A DNA stretch of 64,000 bases from Methylobacterium sp. SyP6R (GTDB lineage Bacteria > Pseudomonadota > Alphaproteobacteria > Rhizobiales > Beijerinckiaceae), in the NCBI RefSeq assembly GCF_019216885.1, contig NZ_JAAQRC020000001.1, positions 1,302,001 to 1,366,000 of the forward strand, in the 5' to 3' direction. Both the position numbers and the translations under genes were made by a program. The notes under the pieces are model-generated. The model saw only the letters and a list, made by a program, of their open reading frames with translations, was not told the DNA's origin and did not search any database. Shown here piece after piece: positions 1 to 9,251 of this stretch. The number at the start of each line of letters is the position of its first letter. The stretch's first letter is position 1.

Positions 1-608
1 ATGTAGTAGCCGGCATTCTTCCACACGGTGAGCACCGTGATGGCGGCGAGCGCGAGATCCGGGTCGCCGAGCCAGTTGGCGCCGGCGAATCCGAGCCGGG
101 CGAGGTGGTGGTCGATCAGCCCGATGCCGGGCAGGAACAGGAACAGGAAGAGCGCGGCGGCGGCCACCAGCGGGATCATCACCGGCAGGAAGAACACCGC
201 CCGCATCAAAGCCCGCACCCGGCCGGCGCCGTTGAGCGCCAGGGCGAAGGCGAGCGCCAGGACCAGGCTCGGCACCACCGTGCCGACCGCGTAGAGCGCG
301 TTGTTGAGGAGCGCGCGCTGGAAGGTCGGGTCGGCGAAGAGGGCCGAGAAGTTGGCCAGTCCCACGAAGCGGGTGCCGCGCCGCGACACCTCGTGGGTGG
401 CATCCCACAACACCTCGACCACCGGCCAGTAGGTGAACAGGACGAGGAAGACGAGGGAGGGGCTGAGCAGGGCGAGCGGCAGGGCAAGGCCGGCCCAGGG
501 CCGGCGCGTCGCATCGGGCGCGGCGGCAGGGGCCTTTCGGGCCGCCGGAATCAGGTCGAGGGCGTGGGTCACGTGTATCCGCCGGGGGTGTCGGGACCGG
601 CGCGTCAT
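1..608 (-). CDS. Sugar ABC transporter permease (UgpA/MalF-like), partial
   Basis: Inner-membrane permease of a carbohydrate-type ABC importer. Read on the minus strand from the ATG at 608, the frame stays open to base 1, so the C-terminal part lies outside the window. It shows an N-terminal hydrophobic segment (LALLSPSLVFLVLFTYWPVV), a periplasmic stretch with FVGLANFSALFADPTF as in UgpA/MalF permeases, and further membrane segments (VVPSLVLALAFALAL; FFLPVMIPLVAAAALFLFLF). The EAA loop and the substrate-binding partner are not visible, so the sugar cannot be named. No strong ribosome site precedes the ATG, and an in-frame GTG at 572 is an alternative start. Family call is firm, substrate unknown. 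Confidence 0.8.
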   Translation of the reverse strand, partial: MTRRSRHPRRIHVTHALDLIPAARKAPAAAPDATRRPWAGLALPLALLSPSLVFLVLFTYWPVVEVLWDATHEVSRRGTRFVGLANFSALFADPTFQRALLNNALYAVGTVVPSLVLALAFALALNGAGRVRALMRAVFFLPVMIPLVAAAALFLFLFLPGIGLIDHHLARLGFAGANWLGDPDLALAAITVLTVWKNAGYY

Positions 609-931
609 CGGGCGGTTTCGTGACAGGCGGATGAAATCGGCTTCGCTTACGGCCGCGCTCCCGACATGGCCGACCCGATTTCGGCGGTCGTCGTCCCGAC
701 CCCCTGCCTATTCGATCGCCGATCGATCAGTCCTGCGCGGCAGACCAGCTTAGCTCGACAGCGAGCCATGACGGCATGGCCTAAGTCGGATCATGACGGA
801 TCATGACGGATATTGCCGAATCGCCCACACTCCGCCGCGAAACCGGAACGATGGTGACGATCACGCACGGCCGGGCTTGCCGGCACGCCGCCGGGGCGGG
901 ACGCTCTCTCGGAGAGGCCCCGGAGCGAATC
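609..931. other. Gene-free stretch before tfoX-like gene
   Basis: About 320 bases without a convincing gene. It separates the divergent ABC permease and TfoX-like gene and must hold both promoters, but no clear -35/-10 pair stands out. A short tandem of the decamer ATCATGACGG occurs near 790-809 and the same decamer recurs at the TfoX start codon, giving in-frame upstream ATGs that could mislead start prediction. Confidence 0.5.
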
Positions 932-1330
932 ATGACGGACCACGGATACCGCGCCTTCCTGGAGGAGATGCTGGCGCCCCTCGGCGGCGTCTCGATCCGC
1001 CGGATGTTCGGCGGGCTCGGGCTGTTTCGCGATTCCCTGATGTTCGGGCTGGTCGTGCGCGACGTGCTCTACCTGAAGGTCACGCCCGACGAGACCGCGT
1101 CCTTCGCGGCCGAGGGCGGCGCACCGTTCTCCTATGCCGGGAAAGGCGGCCGGGTGACCGTCATCGCCAGCTACTGGCGTGCGCCGGACCGGCTCGGCGA
1201 CGATCCGGAGGAATTCGTGGCCTGGGCGCGGCGGGCCTGCACGGCGGCGGAGCGGGCGCAGGCGAAAGGGTCATCCGGCAGCCGGTCATCTGCCGGTGCC
1301 GCCGATGAACCCTTCTCTCGTGTATCGTGA
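932..1330 (+). CDS. TfoX/Sxy N-terminal domain protein
   Basis: A 132-aa protein of the TfoX/Sxy N-terminal family, whose better-known members regulate competence genes in gammaproteobacteria; in alphaproteobacteria the role is usually unknown. The family core is visible from residue ~7 (YRAFLEEMLAPLGGVSIRRM FGGLGLF split across the alpha-beta core) to the SYWRAPDRL region. The frame continues upstream to 803, but the ATG at 932 has GGAG about 7 bases upstream and starts right at the domain, so it is preferred. The Ser/Gly-rich tail after residue ~108 looks disordered. Predicted cytoplasmic. It converges on the next gene across a shared hairpin. Confidence 0.75.
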   Translation: MTDHGYRAFLEEMLAPLGGVSIRRMFGGLGLFRDSLMFGLVVRDVLYLKVTPDETASFAAEGGAPFSYAGKGGRVTVIASYWRAPDRLGDDPEEFVAWARRACTAAERAQAKGSSGSRSSAGAADEPFSRVS

Positions 1331-1353
1331 GCCGGCGCGATCGAACGCGCTCG

Positions 1354-1385
1354 GAGCCTTGCCGCACGATGCGGAGGCAAGGCTC
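1354..1385. terminator. Bidirectional hairpin terminator
   Basis: Arms GAGCCTTGCC and GGCAAGGCTC form a 10-bp stem around a 12-base loop, between the convergent TfoX-like and receiver-like genes. Neither side has a long U tract, so efficiency is uncertain. Confidence 0.5.
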
Positions 1386-1400
1386 TGAACGCGTGCTCTC

Positions 1401-1745
1401 TTAGAATTCCGGCTCGTTCAGCACCCGGGTGCCGATCCGGCTCTGGAGGTCGATCGGCGCACCGGTCTGCTGGCCGGCGGCATCGACCTCGATCACCGGG
1501 ATGCCGGCGCCGCGCATCTGCTCGCGCAGGCGCTCCGACATCATCCGGAAGGCGCCGCCGGTGTCACGGGGCGGAACGTGGAGCAGAACCGCCGCCGGGC
1601 GCGGCATCATCGCCAGAACATCGTCCGCCGCCTCCAGGGAGGCGGTGACGCTGGCATAGCCCAGCTCGGCCAGCTCCGCGGAGAGGGCCCGGTCGACGGC
1701 GCGGTGGCCATCGTCGACGACGAGAACTTTTTGCAGCGCACCCAT
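1401..1745 (-). CDS. CheY-like receiver domain protein (atypical)
   Basis: A 114-aa single-domain protein. The N terminus (KVLVVDDGHRAVDRAL) has the beta1 strand and Asp pair of response-regulator receivers. The expected phospho-acceptor segment is replaced by PRPAAVLLHVPPRDTGG, in which no Asp sits in the usual hydrophobic beta3 context, and the C-terminal Lys motif is not clear. It may therefore be a degenerate receiver acting without phosphorylation. The ATG at 1745 is chosen over the TTG two codons upstream. No output domain and no neighbouring kinase are present, so role and partner are unknown. Confidence 0.5.
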   Translation of the reverse strand: MGALQKVLVVDDGHRAVDRALSAELAELGYASVTASLEAADDVLAMMPRPAAVLLHVPPRDTGGAFRMMSERLREQMRGAGIPVIEVDAAGQQTGAPIDLQSRIGTRVLNEPEF

Positions 1746-1939
1746 GTTCAAGCGTTAGCCGATCGCGTGCCTCTCGTGAAGGCACCGGGGCAGTAACGCC
1801 GTGAGCCGACGAAGGTTCATTCCCCGGCAAGGCCGGGACCGCCGGGCGATCCCGGGCGGGACCCGGTGATGAGCCGTCAAACAGCTGGAACGACAAGAAT
1901 TTTTGAGATGGAAGCCGATCCGGACAGGTTGCCCGCGCG

Positions 1940-3355
1940 CTATGGCATTTCTGCGACCGCGGTGGCGACGCCGGCGAAGAGAGAGGCTCGGAAGCGCGAA
2001 TCCATCCATCCGTCCGGATTTTCGTTCTCGGTGATGCCGCGGCGCAACATGACGGCTTGGCAGGCCGGACCGCGGAAGCTCAGGCGCCCATCCGGATCGC
2101 GGCGCAGCTGGATCAGGCCGCCTCGATCCCCGCCGGGGGCGGCCCGCTCGGGGGCCGACGCGGCCCGCTCGGGGGCCGCCAGGACGAGGCCGACATCCTG
2201 GGCATCACGCCGGCCGCAGAGCAGGGCGACCTCGTCGAAGGCCACGATGTCGACCACGCCGGAGCGGCCGGGCAGGCGGGCGCTGAGGCGGCAGGGCGCC
2301 CGGTGGACATAGGCGAGGGTGCGCAGGCGGCCCGGCACGGTGGTGCGGGAGAACCCCGCCTCCATCCAGGCGGGCGCGACGAGATGGGTCGGCACCGGCT
2401 GGTCGAGGGCGGCCGAGAGGGCGCCGGCATCGAAGACCGGATGGCATTCGAGGGTGGCGCCGGCGAGCAAGGCGGCGGCGAGCCCGGTGGCGAGGCCCTT
2501 CAGGTCGGTCGATGGCAGGAGGCTGAGGATCCGCTCGCCCGGCTCGATCCGCAGGGGCACCAGGCAGCCGGCGGCGGCGGCCGTCAGCGCCTCGGCCTCG
2601 CGCCGCACCGGCAGGGGCGCGCCCTCGGGTTCGGGCTGGGGGCCGGGGTGGGCCGGCACGGCTCCCGACAGGGTACCCGGAAGCGCGAAGGTGATGAGGC
2701 CGGCGGCCGGCCCGGTGCCGAGGGCGGCGGCATCGCCGCGATGGTCGAGCACGACCTGGTCGAGGCTGATCACCCCGTCCGGCACGTGCGGCCCGAAGGC
2801 GGCGACGAAGCGCAAGGGGAAGTAGCGCATCGCGACCCGGCAGACCTTGTCCGCCGGCCGCTCGGCCCCGAGGACTCCCTGGGTCAGGATGGCGAGGACC
2901 TGCGCCGCCTCGACGGCCTGGAGTAGGCGGTCCTCGTCCCAGGTCACCGGAAGCGGGCAGGGGACGTGGCCGGCCTGCTCGATCGCCAGGAAGGCGAGAT
3001 GCGCCTCGGCCATGCCGGCCATGCACAGGCCGATGGGGCTCCCGGGCGGCAGCCGCCATTGCTGCAGGCCCTCGGCGAGGCGCGCGACGATCTCGCGGGC
3101 GGCGGCGTAGGTCCAGGCGATGGCGGGGCGGCCGCACCAGGCGGGCTTGCTCGCCTGGTCGACGAGGGCGATGCGGGCGGGATGCCGGTCGGCGATCGCG
3201 GCGAGGAGGGCGCCCAAACCCATGGCCGAACCCGTGGCCGAACCCGTGGCGGCGGGCCGCCCGGCACCGGCCGGGAGTGCCGGCAGGACCGCGGGATCCG
3301 GCAGGGACGACGCGTCGTCTCGTCTCATCGTCGCCTGAGCCGCCACCACCGTCAC
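1940..3355 (-). CDS. Degenerate AMP-binding/acyl-CoA synthetase-like protein
   Basis: A 471-aa protein with the layout of the ANL superfamily N-terminal domain: LGALLAAIADRHPARIALVD near residue 50, then TYAAAREIVARLAEGLQQW, and GSPIGLCMAGMAEAHLAFLA as in acyl-CoA synthetases. The phosphate-binding loop of active enzymes (a Ser/Thr/Gly-rich TSGSTG-PKG motif) is replaced by a region reading FALPGTLSGAVPAH, and no YGxTE-like motif is seen. The C-terminal lid domain is short. Adenylation activity is therefore doubtful; it may be a pseudo-enzyme or accessory ligase. The start could be the GTG at 3355 or the ATG at 3328. It is divergent from ialB. Confidence 0.55.
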   Translation of the reverse strand: MTVVAAQATMRRDDASSLPDPAVLPALPAGAGRPAATGSATGSAMGLGALLAAIADRHPARIALVDQASKPAWCGRPAIAWTYAAAREIVARLAEGLQQWRLPPGSPIGLCMAGMAEAHLAFLAIEQAGHVPCPLPVTWDEDRLLQAVEAAQVLAILTQGVLGAERPADKVCRVAMRYFPLRFVAAFGPHVPDGVISLDQVVLDHRGDAAALGTGPAAGLITFALPGTLSGAVPAHPGPQPEPEGAPLPVRREAEALTAAAAGCLVPLRIEPGERILSLLPSTDLKGLATGLAAALLAGATLECHPVFDAGALSAALDQPVPTHLVAPAWMEAGFSRTTVPGRLRTLAYVHRAPCRLSARLPGRSGVVDIVAFDEVALLCGRRDAQDVGLVLAAPERAASAPERAAPGGDRGGLIQLRRDPDGRLSFRGPACQAVMLRRGITENENPDGWMDSRFRASLFAGVATAVAEMP

Positions 3356-3629
3356 CCCGTCCGCATGCCGCGCCCGCCATCCTGCCCACGCATGGTTAAT
3401 GCCGTTTTAAGCCTGCGGGCCCCCTCGCGATCCGCGTTGGGATCGGCTAAGGCCCCCTGACGGTCGGCGGCCGAGGCCTTGCCTTCGCCTCAATCCGGGG
3501 GAAAGCAGGCGCCCCGGAGGCCGGGCGGAGCCCTTCGGCCGCGCTCCGCTTGCTGCCGGCGACCCGCATCCAGCGGGCTTCGCGCGCATAAGGCCACCGA
3601 CGTCCTGCCGTTTGAGGGGTCCACTCCTG

Positions 3630-4376
3630 ATGTTCTTCGCGAATCGTCCCGCGCGCCCGAACCAGGCCGCCATTGCCTTCGCCCTGGCCGGCCTCGGGCT
3701 CGGTCTCGCGGCCGCCCCGGCGCTCGCCCAGCCCAAGAAGCCCGCCGCTCCGGCGCCGGCCCCGGCCCAGCAGGCCGCCCCGGCCGCGCAGGCCCAGCAG
3801 ACCGGCCCGATGGTCGTGCAGGTGAAGCCCGAGCCGTCCCAGGCCGACTGGACCAAGGTCTGCGGCAAGGACCAGGGCAGCGGCAACGAGGTCTGCTACA
3901 CCACCCGCGACTTCGTCTCCGACCAGGGCCAGGCGGTGCTGGCCGTGGCGGTCTACGACATGAAGGGCCCGCAGGGCACCAAGGTCGTGCGCTTCCTGAT
4001 GCCGCTCGGCCTGCTGCTGCAGCCCGGCATCCGCTTCACGGTCGATAACGGCCAGCCGACCCCCGGCCGCTACGCCGTCTGCTTCCCGAACGGCTGCTTT
4101 GCCGAGGCCCCGGGCCTGAAGGACGAGGTCGTCGCCGCGATGAAGAAGGGCACCACCCTTCACGTCAGCGTGCAGAACCAGATGCAGCGCGAGGTCACCT
4201 TCGCGGTGCCGCTGGCCGGCTTCGGCAAGGCCTTCGACGGCGCCCCGATCGACCCGAAGGTGCTCGAGGAGCAGCAGAAGAAGCTCCAGGCCGAGCTCGA
4301 GAAGCGCTCCGAGGAGATGCGCAAGCAGCTCGAGCAGAAGGGCGGCGCGGCCCCGGCGGCGGCTCCGGCCAAGTAA
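3630..4376 (+). CDS. Invasion-associated locus B (IalB) family secreted protein
   Basis: A 248-aa exported protein of the IalB family, common in Rhizobiales; the founding Bartonella member is linked to erythrocyte entry, and in free-living bacteria the role is unknown. A signal peptide ends near AAAPALAQ (residue ~33), followed by a Pro/Ala-rich linker and the IalB domain (WTKVCGKD, VCYTTRDFVSD, GIRFTVDNGQ, YAVCFPNGCFAE), which has the family Cys pairs. The last ~40 residues form a charged coiled-coil-like helix (LEEQQKKLQAELEKRSEEM) and a low-complexity Ala/Pro tail. The ATG at 3630 is preferred to a TTG six codons upstream. A strong hairpin follows. Confidence 0.85.
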   Translation: MFFANRPARPNQAAIAFALAGLGLGLAAAPALAQPKKPAAPAPAPAQQAAPAAQAQQTGPMVVQVKPEPSQADWTKVCGKDQGSGNEVCYTTRDFVSDQGQAVLAVAVYDMKGPQGTKVVRFLMPLGLLLQPGIRFTVDNGQPTPGRYAVCFPNGCFAEAPGLKDEVVAAMKKGTTLHVSVQNQMQREVTFAVPLAGFGKAFDGAPIDPKVLEEQQKKLQAELEKRSEEMRKQLEQKGGAAPAAAPAK

Positions 4377-4433
4377 GACAAGCAAGACATGGCCTCGCGC
4401 CCCGACCGGCGGCGCGGGGGCTGAGAGACCCGG

Positions 4434-4467
4434 ACGCCCCGGCATCGACGCCGCGATGCCGGGGCGT
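4434..4467 (+). terminator. Rho-independent-type terminator after ialB
   Basis: A perfect 14-bp stem (ACGCCCCGGCATCG at 4434-4447 with its complement at 4454-4467) closes a 6-base loop and is followed by TCCGTTT. It lies between ialB and the convergent methyltransferase, so it may serve both strands. Confidence 0.75.
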
Positions 4468-4484
4468 TCCGTTTGGCCAGTCCC

Positions 4485-5294
4485 CTACCGCCGCAGGCCG
4501 CGGGTCACCCGATACTCGCGCGGCACGCAGATGCCGAGCGGGGTCGGGAACCGGGCGTGAAAAGCGATGAAGTCGCGGCGCAGGGCGGCGCGGCGTTCCT
4601 CGTCCAGGCTCGCGGCCAGGGCCTTGGTCGGCCCATAGCCGGTGGAGAAGGTCTCCCAGGCCGCTTCCGGGCTCGGCTCGCGGTAGAACGAGACGCCGTC
4701 CTCGAAGGCGAGGTCGAAGTCCCGGCCCAGCAGCTCCGCGATCCGCTCGGGGCGGCCCCACTCGAAGGGCGAGGGCGGGGCCGGCGCGGGCGGCGGCGGC
4801 ATGTAGGCCTTCATCACCCGGAACATCTCGAACACCGCGCCGTCGGGCGCCCAGGTGGTCAGCGCGATGCGCCCGCCCCGGCGGCAGACCCGCGCCAGCT
4901 CCGTTGCGGCCGCCTCCGGCTTGCTGGCGAACATCACCCCGCAGGTCGAGATCACCGCGTCGAAGGCGCCGTCCGCGAAGGGGAGGCTCTCGGCATCGCC
5001 GACCCGGTAGGTGATGGCGAGCCCCTCGGCCTGGGCCCGCCCGGCCGCGAAGGCGATCAGGTCGGCGCCGAGATCGACGCCCACGACCTCGGCGCCGCTC
5101 CGGGCGACCAGGCGCGAGGTCCAGCCGGTCCCGGTGGCGAGGTCGAGGATCCGCTCGCCCGGCCGCGGATCCAGGCGCAGCACGCAATGGGCGATGCTGT
5201 CGGCGATGCCCCGGCTGATCTCGTCGTAGCGGCCGCCGCCGGAATTCCAGATGCCGGCCGGCCTGGCGTTGTGAGGCTGGATCCCGTTGCTCAT
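4485..5294 (-). CDS. Class I SAM-dependent methyltransferase
   Basis: A 269-aa methyltransferase of the UbiE/Methyltransf_11 type. Motif I is ILDLATGTGWTS (residues ~49-60), motif II is VVGVDLGADLI, and an acidic residue in VGDAESLPFADGAFDAV contacts SAM. Motif post-II follows in FDAVISTCGVMF. Such enzymes act on small molecules or lipids; nothing in the sequence fixes the substrate. The ATG at 5294 is preceded by GGGAGGGGG, a good ribosome site. The frame stays open much further upstream into non-coding repeat DNA, which should not be included. Confidence 0.8.
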   Translation of the reverse strand: MSNGIQPHNARPAGIWNSGGGRYDEISRGIADSIAHCVLRLDPRPGERILDLATGTGWTSRLVARSGAEVVGVDLGADLIAFAAGRAQAEGLAITYRVGDAESLPFADGAFDAVISTCGVMFASKPEAAATELARVCRRGGRIALTTWAPDGAVFEMFRVMKAYMPPPPAPAPPSPFEWGRPERIAELLGRDFDLAFEDGVSFYREPSPEAAWETFSTGYGPTKALAASLDEERRAALRRDFIAFHARFPTPLGICVPREYRVTRGLRR

Positions 5295-5539
5295 GCCCCC
5301 TCCCGTTCGCGCAGGGACGCATCGCCGCGTCGCGTGACGGACAGTCGGATGACGGCAGGACGGAGCATCCTGCAAGTCGGGTCGCAGTCTATGACAAAGG
5401 CGGCAACATTCGTTTACATAAGTTGCGCGTCTCTCCGCCTGGCGCGAAACGCGGCACCGACCGGACATCGCTACCGACCGGCGCGAAGCAAGGTTGTCCA
5501 GGGAAAACACAGCTGTCCGGGGAAAAGAAACGGCGCGGA

Positions 5540-5830
5540 TTTCTCCTCTCCCCGCGGGCGGGGAGAGGGCTTCATCGACCTTGCCGTCGATGAAGCAAGC
5601 GCAGGCGAAGCCGGAGCGAGGGTGAGGGGGTATCTCCGGATGAGACTCCTCCGGGAACACCCCCTCACCCTCGGCTGACGCCTCGCTGCGTGCCCTGAAC
5701 GGGAATACAGCCCTCTCCCCGCAACGAGGTCGGGCCTGCCCGACTTCGTCCGTCGCTTGCAGATCCCGGGCAAGCCCGGGATCTGTCGGGGAGAGGGGAA
5801 AGCCCGCGCCTTTCTTTTCACCGGACAGCC
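5540..5830. repeat. Palindrome-rich intergenic repeat, copy 1
   Basis: About 290 bases that recur at 19275-19572. Both copies begin with a CTCTCCCC/GGGGAGAG palindrome, followed by CTTCATCGAC-N6-GTCGATGAAG, a GGGTGAGGGGG/CCCCCTCACCC pair, an AGTCGGGC/GCCCGACT-type pair, a GATCCCGGGC/GCCCGGGATC pair, and end in GGGGAGAGG. The centre is less conserved than the hairpins. It fills the gap between the methyltransferase and hspQ, with no protein frame shared between copies. It behaves like a non-autonomous dispersed element. Confidence 0.85.
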
Positions 5831-5867
5831 GTGTGAGAGAGGAAGGGTATCGAGGGAGCGCTTTCGC

Positions 5868-6263
5868 TCAATTCGCCGCGTCGATCCGCATGCGGTAGCC
5901 GCCCTCGGCGTCGCGCTCGAACATCTCGGCGATGCGGGCATGCCGCAGGGGCTCGCCGGAGCGGTCCGGCACCAGGTTCTGCTCCGAGACGTAGGCGACG
6001 TACTCGGTCTCCTGGTTCTCGGCGAGCAGGTGGTAGAACGGCTGGTCCTTGGAGGGCCGCACCTCCTCGGGGATCGCCTGCCACCATTCCTCGGTGTTGG
6101 CGAAGACCGGGTCGACGTCGAAGATGACGCCGCGGAACGGGTAGATCCGGTGGCGCACGACGTCGCCGATGTTGAACTTGGCGAGGCGGATGACCGCGCC
6201 GGACGGCGCGGCGGCGTCGGGCTGCGGGGCGGGCATGGCGGAGAGGGTCTGTCCGAGGGGCAT
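5868..6263 (-). CDS. hspQ: Heat shock protein HspQ
   Basis: A 131-aa HspQ/YccV-family protein. In enterobacteria HspQ is a hemimethylated-DNA-binding protein and an adaptor/enhancer for the Lon protease. The conserved core starts at residue ~26 with AKFNIGDVVRHRIYPFRGV and continues through FDVDPVFANTEEWW, QPFYHLLAEN, YVAYVSEQNL and the C-terminal HARIAEMFE. Candidate starts are ATGs at 6275, 6263 and 6236, none with a clear ribosome site; 6263 is a compromise. It lies about 180 bp downstream of the CoA-ester lyase on the same strand, with the dispersed repeat on its other side. Confidence 0.85.
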   Translation of the reverse strand: MPLGQTLSAMPAPQPDAAAPSGAVIRLAKFNIGDVVRHRIYPFRGVIFDVDPVFANTEEWWQAIPEEVRPSKDQPFYHLLAENQETEYVAYVSEQNLVPDRSGEPLRHARIAEMFERDAEGGYRMRIDAAN

Positions 6264-6445
6264 GGGCGTCAACATAGGAGGACGGGGGCGGGTTTGCACC
6301 GGCGTGGGGCCTGCACGCAGGGCAGGGCTCGCCCCCTGGAGGCTCACGATACCGGGAGCGGCTTGGTGTCGTCGCGCGAAACTCCCGGTCGCTGTCGTCG
6401 GCCGCCGTGGCGGCACCGGTTCGGCGGGAGTTTTGTGAGGGACAC

Positions 6446-7501
6446 TTACGCGTCCAGGCCGTAGGCACGGGCGAGGTCGGGATCCTTGGCGGCGACGAGC
6501 CGGGCGAGGTTCACGATCACGCTGGCCTGCTTCCAGGTGGCGTCGTCCTGCATCTTGCCGTCGAGCATCACCGCGCCGGTGCCGTCGGGCATCGCCTCCA
6601 GGATGCGCTTGGCGAAGGCGACCTCGGAGGGATCGGGCGCGAACACGCTCTTGGCGATGGCGACCTGGCTCGGATGCAGGGTCCAGGCCCCGGCGCAGCC
6701 CATCAGGAAGGCGTTGCGGAACTGCACCTCGCAGGCGGCGGCGTCCGAGAAATCGCCGAACGGGCCGTAGAACGCCTTGATGCCGTTGGCCTGGCAGGCA
6801 TCGACCATCCGGGCGATGGTGTAGTGCCAGAGGTCCTGCTGCACGCTCGCCCGCTCCGAGGAGCCGGGGGTGGGATCGGCGATGACCTTGTAGTCCGGGT
6901 GGCCGCCGCCGACCCGGGTGGTCTTCATGCCGCGCGACGCCGCCAGATCCGCGGGGCCGAGGCTCATGCCGTGCATGCGCGGCGAGGCGCAGGCGATGGC
7001 GTCGACGTTGGCCACGCCCTCCGCCGTCTCCAGGATGGCGTGGACGAGGATCGGCTTACTTACCCCGGCCCGGGCCTCGAGCTGGGCCAGCAGCTGGTCG
7101 ACGTAGTGGATGTCCCACGGCCCCTCGACCTTGGGCACCATCACGACGTCGAGCTTGTTGCCGACCTCACCGACGATCTCGATCAGGTCGTCGAGCAGCC
7201 ACGGGCTGTTGAGGGCGTTGACGCGGGTCCACAAGCCGGTGCCGTGGGCGGAAAAGTCGGTGTCCCGCGCCATGGCGATGAAGCCTTTTCGGGCATTCAG
7301 CTTCTGGTCGGCCGGGACCGCATCCTCGAGGTTGCCCAGAACCACGTCGACTTGGGCCGCCAGTTCCGGCACCCGGGCCCGGACCTTGTCGTTGTGCGGC
7401 GGCACGAAGTGGATCATGCGCTCCAGGCGCACCGGCAGCTCGCGGAACGGGGCCGGGGCCCCGGAGGCCAGGGGCTGGAAGAAGCGGCGCGGCAGTTTCA
7501 T
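6446..7501 (-). CDS. HpcH/HpaI-family CoA-ester lyase (malyl-CoA lyase-like)
   Basis: A 351-aa TIM-barrel lyase of the citrate lyase beta / malyl-CoA lyase family, which cleaves or forms 3-hydroxyacyl-CoA esters such as malyl-CoA or beta-methylmalyl-CoA in serine-cycle and ethylmalonyl-CoA metabolism. The metal-ligand acidic residue lies in [11 protein letters not shown] (residues ~53-63), the second in the ILETAEG segment, and [14 protein letters not shown] and [15 protein letters not shown] are family-like. The tail [17 protein letters not shown] is the conserved C-terminal motif. It is not embedded in a serine-cycle cluster, so which ester it acts on is open. Confidence 0.75.
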   Translation of the reverse strand: MKLPRRFFQPLASGAPAPFRELPVRLERMIHFVPPHNDKVRARVPELAAQVDVVLGNLEDAVPADQKLNARKGFIAMARDTDFSAHGTGLWTRVNALNSPWLLDDLIEIVGEVGNKLDVVMVPKVEGPWDIHYVDQLLAQLEARAGVSKPILVHAILETAEGVANVDAIACASPRMHGMSLGPADLAASRGMKTTRVGGGHPDYKVIADPTPGSSERASVQQDLWHYTIARMVDACQANGIKAFYGPFGDFSDAAACEVQFRNAFLMGCAGAWTLHPSQVAIAKSVFAPDPSEVAFAKRILEAMPDGTGAVMLDGKMQDDATWKQASVIVNLARLVAAKDPDLARAYGLDA

Positions 7502-7983
7502 GGGCGTATCTCCGACCTTCCGGCGCGACCGGTCTCCCGCATCGCGAAAAATCCCCGGCGTGACGGAGGGGTAGTGCAGGGGCGGCGCGGCCGTAAAGGG
7601 GGCTCTTCTCGGCAGATGGTCGTGCCGGGGCCGGTCGCCCGCCCGCCGCCGTCAGTGGGCGTCGGCCTCATGCTTTTGGGGGACGATCCGACCGGACCCC
7701 CCCGGATGCGTGCCGGACCCTGTCTTCAAGGCGCCGTCGCAAGTTGTTTCATGTCGACTTGTGGGCCGTGCATTGCGGATTATCATTGTGGGATCGGGAC
7801 GGGAGCAGCATAATCCGGGCAAGGCAGTGTCCGGATTGGCCGCGAACCGGACCTCTCGCCTGGTGATCTGACGGATTGAGCCCGACACACCTGCGCGCAC
7901 GTGTTCTTTCGCACATGCGGCAGGGAACGCGAGCCTCACCGTAGCGTTCACCGGGCGAGGCGGGCGGCGGAGGACAGACGATC
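7502..7983. other. Divergent intergenic region, no gene called
   Basis: About 480 bases between the CoA lyase and the patatin gene, both transcribed outward. Open frames exist here but lack ribosome sites and recognisable domains. It should contain both promoters; no convincing operator was found. The segment near 7735-7815 is locally less GC-rich than its surroundings. Confidence 0.5.
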
Positions 7984-9207
7984 ATGTCCCGAGAGTTGAA
8001 TCGGCGCGGATTTGCCGGCGCCGCGATGACGCTGCTCGCCTTGAGCCTCACGCTTCCGGCCGAGGCCGGCACGGTGGCGGACCGGCAGCGCTCGACCGTG
8101 CGGGCGAGTTTCACGGCGGGGGATCTTGCGGCGGCACGGCCCGAGGGACTGCCCGCTTCCGTGCGGCTGCCGGGCGACGATCCGGCGGCGTTCCGGGCCT
8201 TCCTCGACGGTGCGCCGATGGCCTCCCGTGCGCCCTGGCTCGCCCTGTCCGGCGGCGGCGAGAACGGCGCCTTCGCGGCCGGCCTGCTGAAGGGCTGGAC
8301 CCGGGCCGGCAACCGGCCGGATTTCGGCGTCGTCACCGGCGTCTCGACGGGCGCGCTCATCGCCCCCTTCGCCTTCGTCGGCGCCTCGCAGGACGCGGCC
8401 CTGGAGAAGGCCTACACGGAGACCTCCGCGGCGGACGTGTTCGAGTTCGGCGGCGGCCAGGAGAGCCTCACCGATACCTGGCCGCTCAAGCGCGGCATCG
8501 AGCGCAGCGTCACGCCCGCGCTCCTGGCGGCGGTGGCGGCGGAGCACCGCAAGGGACGGCGTCTCCTCGTCGTCACTACCGAGCTCGATTCCCTGCGACC
8601 GACCCTGTGGGACATGGGCGCCATCGCGGCGGCCGGCGGGCCCGCCGGGCTCAAGCTCTTTCGGGAAGTGATGCTGGCCTCGGCGGCGATCCCCGGCATC
8701 TTCCCGCCGGTGATGATCGATTCGACCGGCCCGGGGGCGAAGCGCTTCCAGGAGATGCACGCCGATGGCGGCGCCACGTCGCCGTTCTTCGTCGCCCCCG
8801 GCCGCGCTCTGCTGGATCAGGTGGAGGGCGGAGCCCCCGCGGAGGACAGGGTGCCGGCGCCCGCAATCTACGTCGTCGTCAACACCTCGCTGGCGCCGGA
8901 CTTCCAGGTCGCGCAGCGGTCGATGCTGAGTATCCTCGGCCGCTCGCTCTCGGCGATGATCAAGGCCCAGACCGCCGGCGCCATCGCGGTGACGAAGGCT
9001 TTCGCGGCCCGTACGGGAACGCCGATCCACATCGCCACCATCGACCAGCGCTTCTCCCAGACCTCGCAGGCCCCGTTCGAGCAGGGCTACATGCGGGCTT
9101 TGTTCGCCCATGGCGAGCGGCTCGGCAAAACCGGCACCGCCTTCGACTGGTCGCCCGACACCCTCACCACCAGCGCGACGGGGCGCAGCGCCAGCAACGC
9201 GCCGTAA
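7984..9207 (+). CDS. Patatin-like phospholipase, exported
   Basis: A 407-aa patatin-family lipid acyl hydrolase. The oxyanion-hole motif is SGGGENG (residues 89-95), the nucleophile elbow is GVSTG with Ser121, and the catalytic Asp is in DGG at 261-263, completing the Ser-Asp dyad. The N terminus (RRGFAGAAMTLLALSLTLPAEA) is a signal peptide with an Arg pair, possibly a twin-arginine type, so the enzyme should act in the periplasm or outer membrane. It is monocistronic, ending before a long hairpin shared with the convergent ubiH-like gene. Confidence 0.8.
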   Translation: MSRELNRRGFAGAAMTLLALSLTLPAEAGTVADRQRSTVRASFTAGDLAAARPEGLPASVRLPGDDPAAFRAFLDGAPMASRAPWLALSGGGENGAFAAGLLKGWTRAGNRPDFGVVTGVSTGALIAPFAFVGASQDAALEKAYTETSAADVFEFGGGQESLTDTWPLKRGIERSVTPALLAAVAAEHRKGRRLLVVTTELDSLRPTLWDMGAIAAAGGPAGLKLFREVMLASAAIPGIFPPVMIDSTGPGAKRFQEMHADGGATSPFFVAPGRALLDQVEGGAPAEDRVPAPAIYVVVNTSLAPDFQVAQRSMLSILGRSLSAMIKAQTAGAIAVTKAFAARTGTPIHIATIDQRFSQTSQAPFEQGYMRALFAHGERLGKTGTAFDWSPDTLTTSATGRSASNAP

Positions 9208-9251
9208 GCGTTCAAGGCAAGAGCCGTTCATTGGCTCGAGGACCCGGAAAC

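Noticed and set aside
7652..7951. 99-codon minus-strand frame in the CoA lyase-patatin gap
   Set aside because: No ribosome site, no domain, unusual composition for this genome
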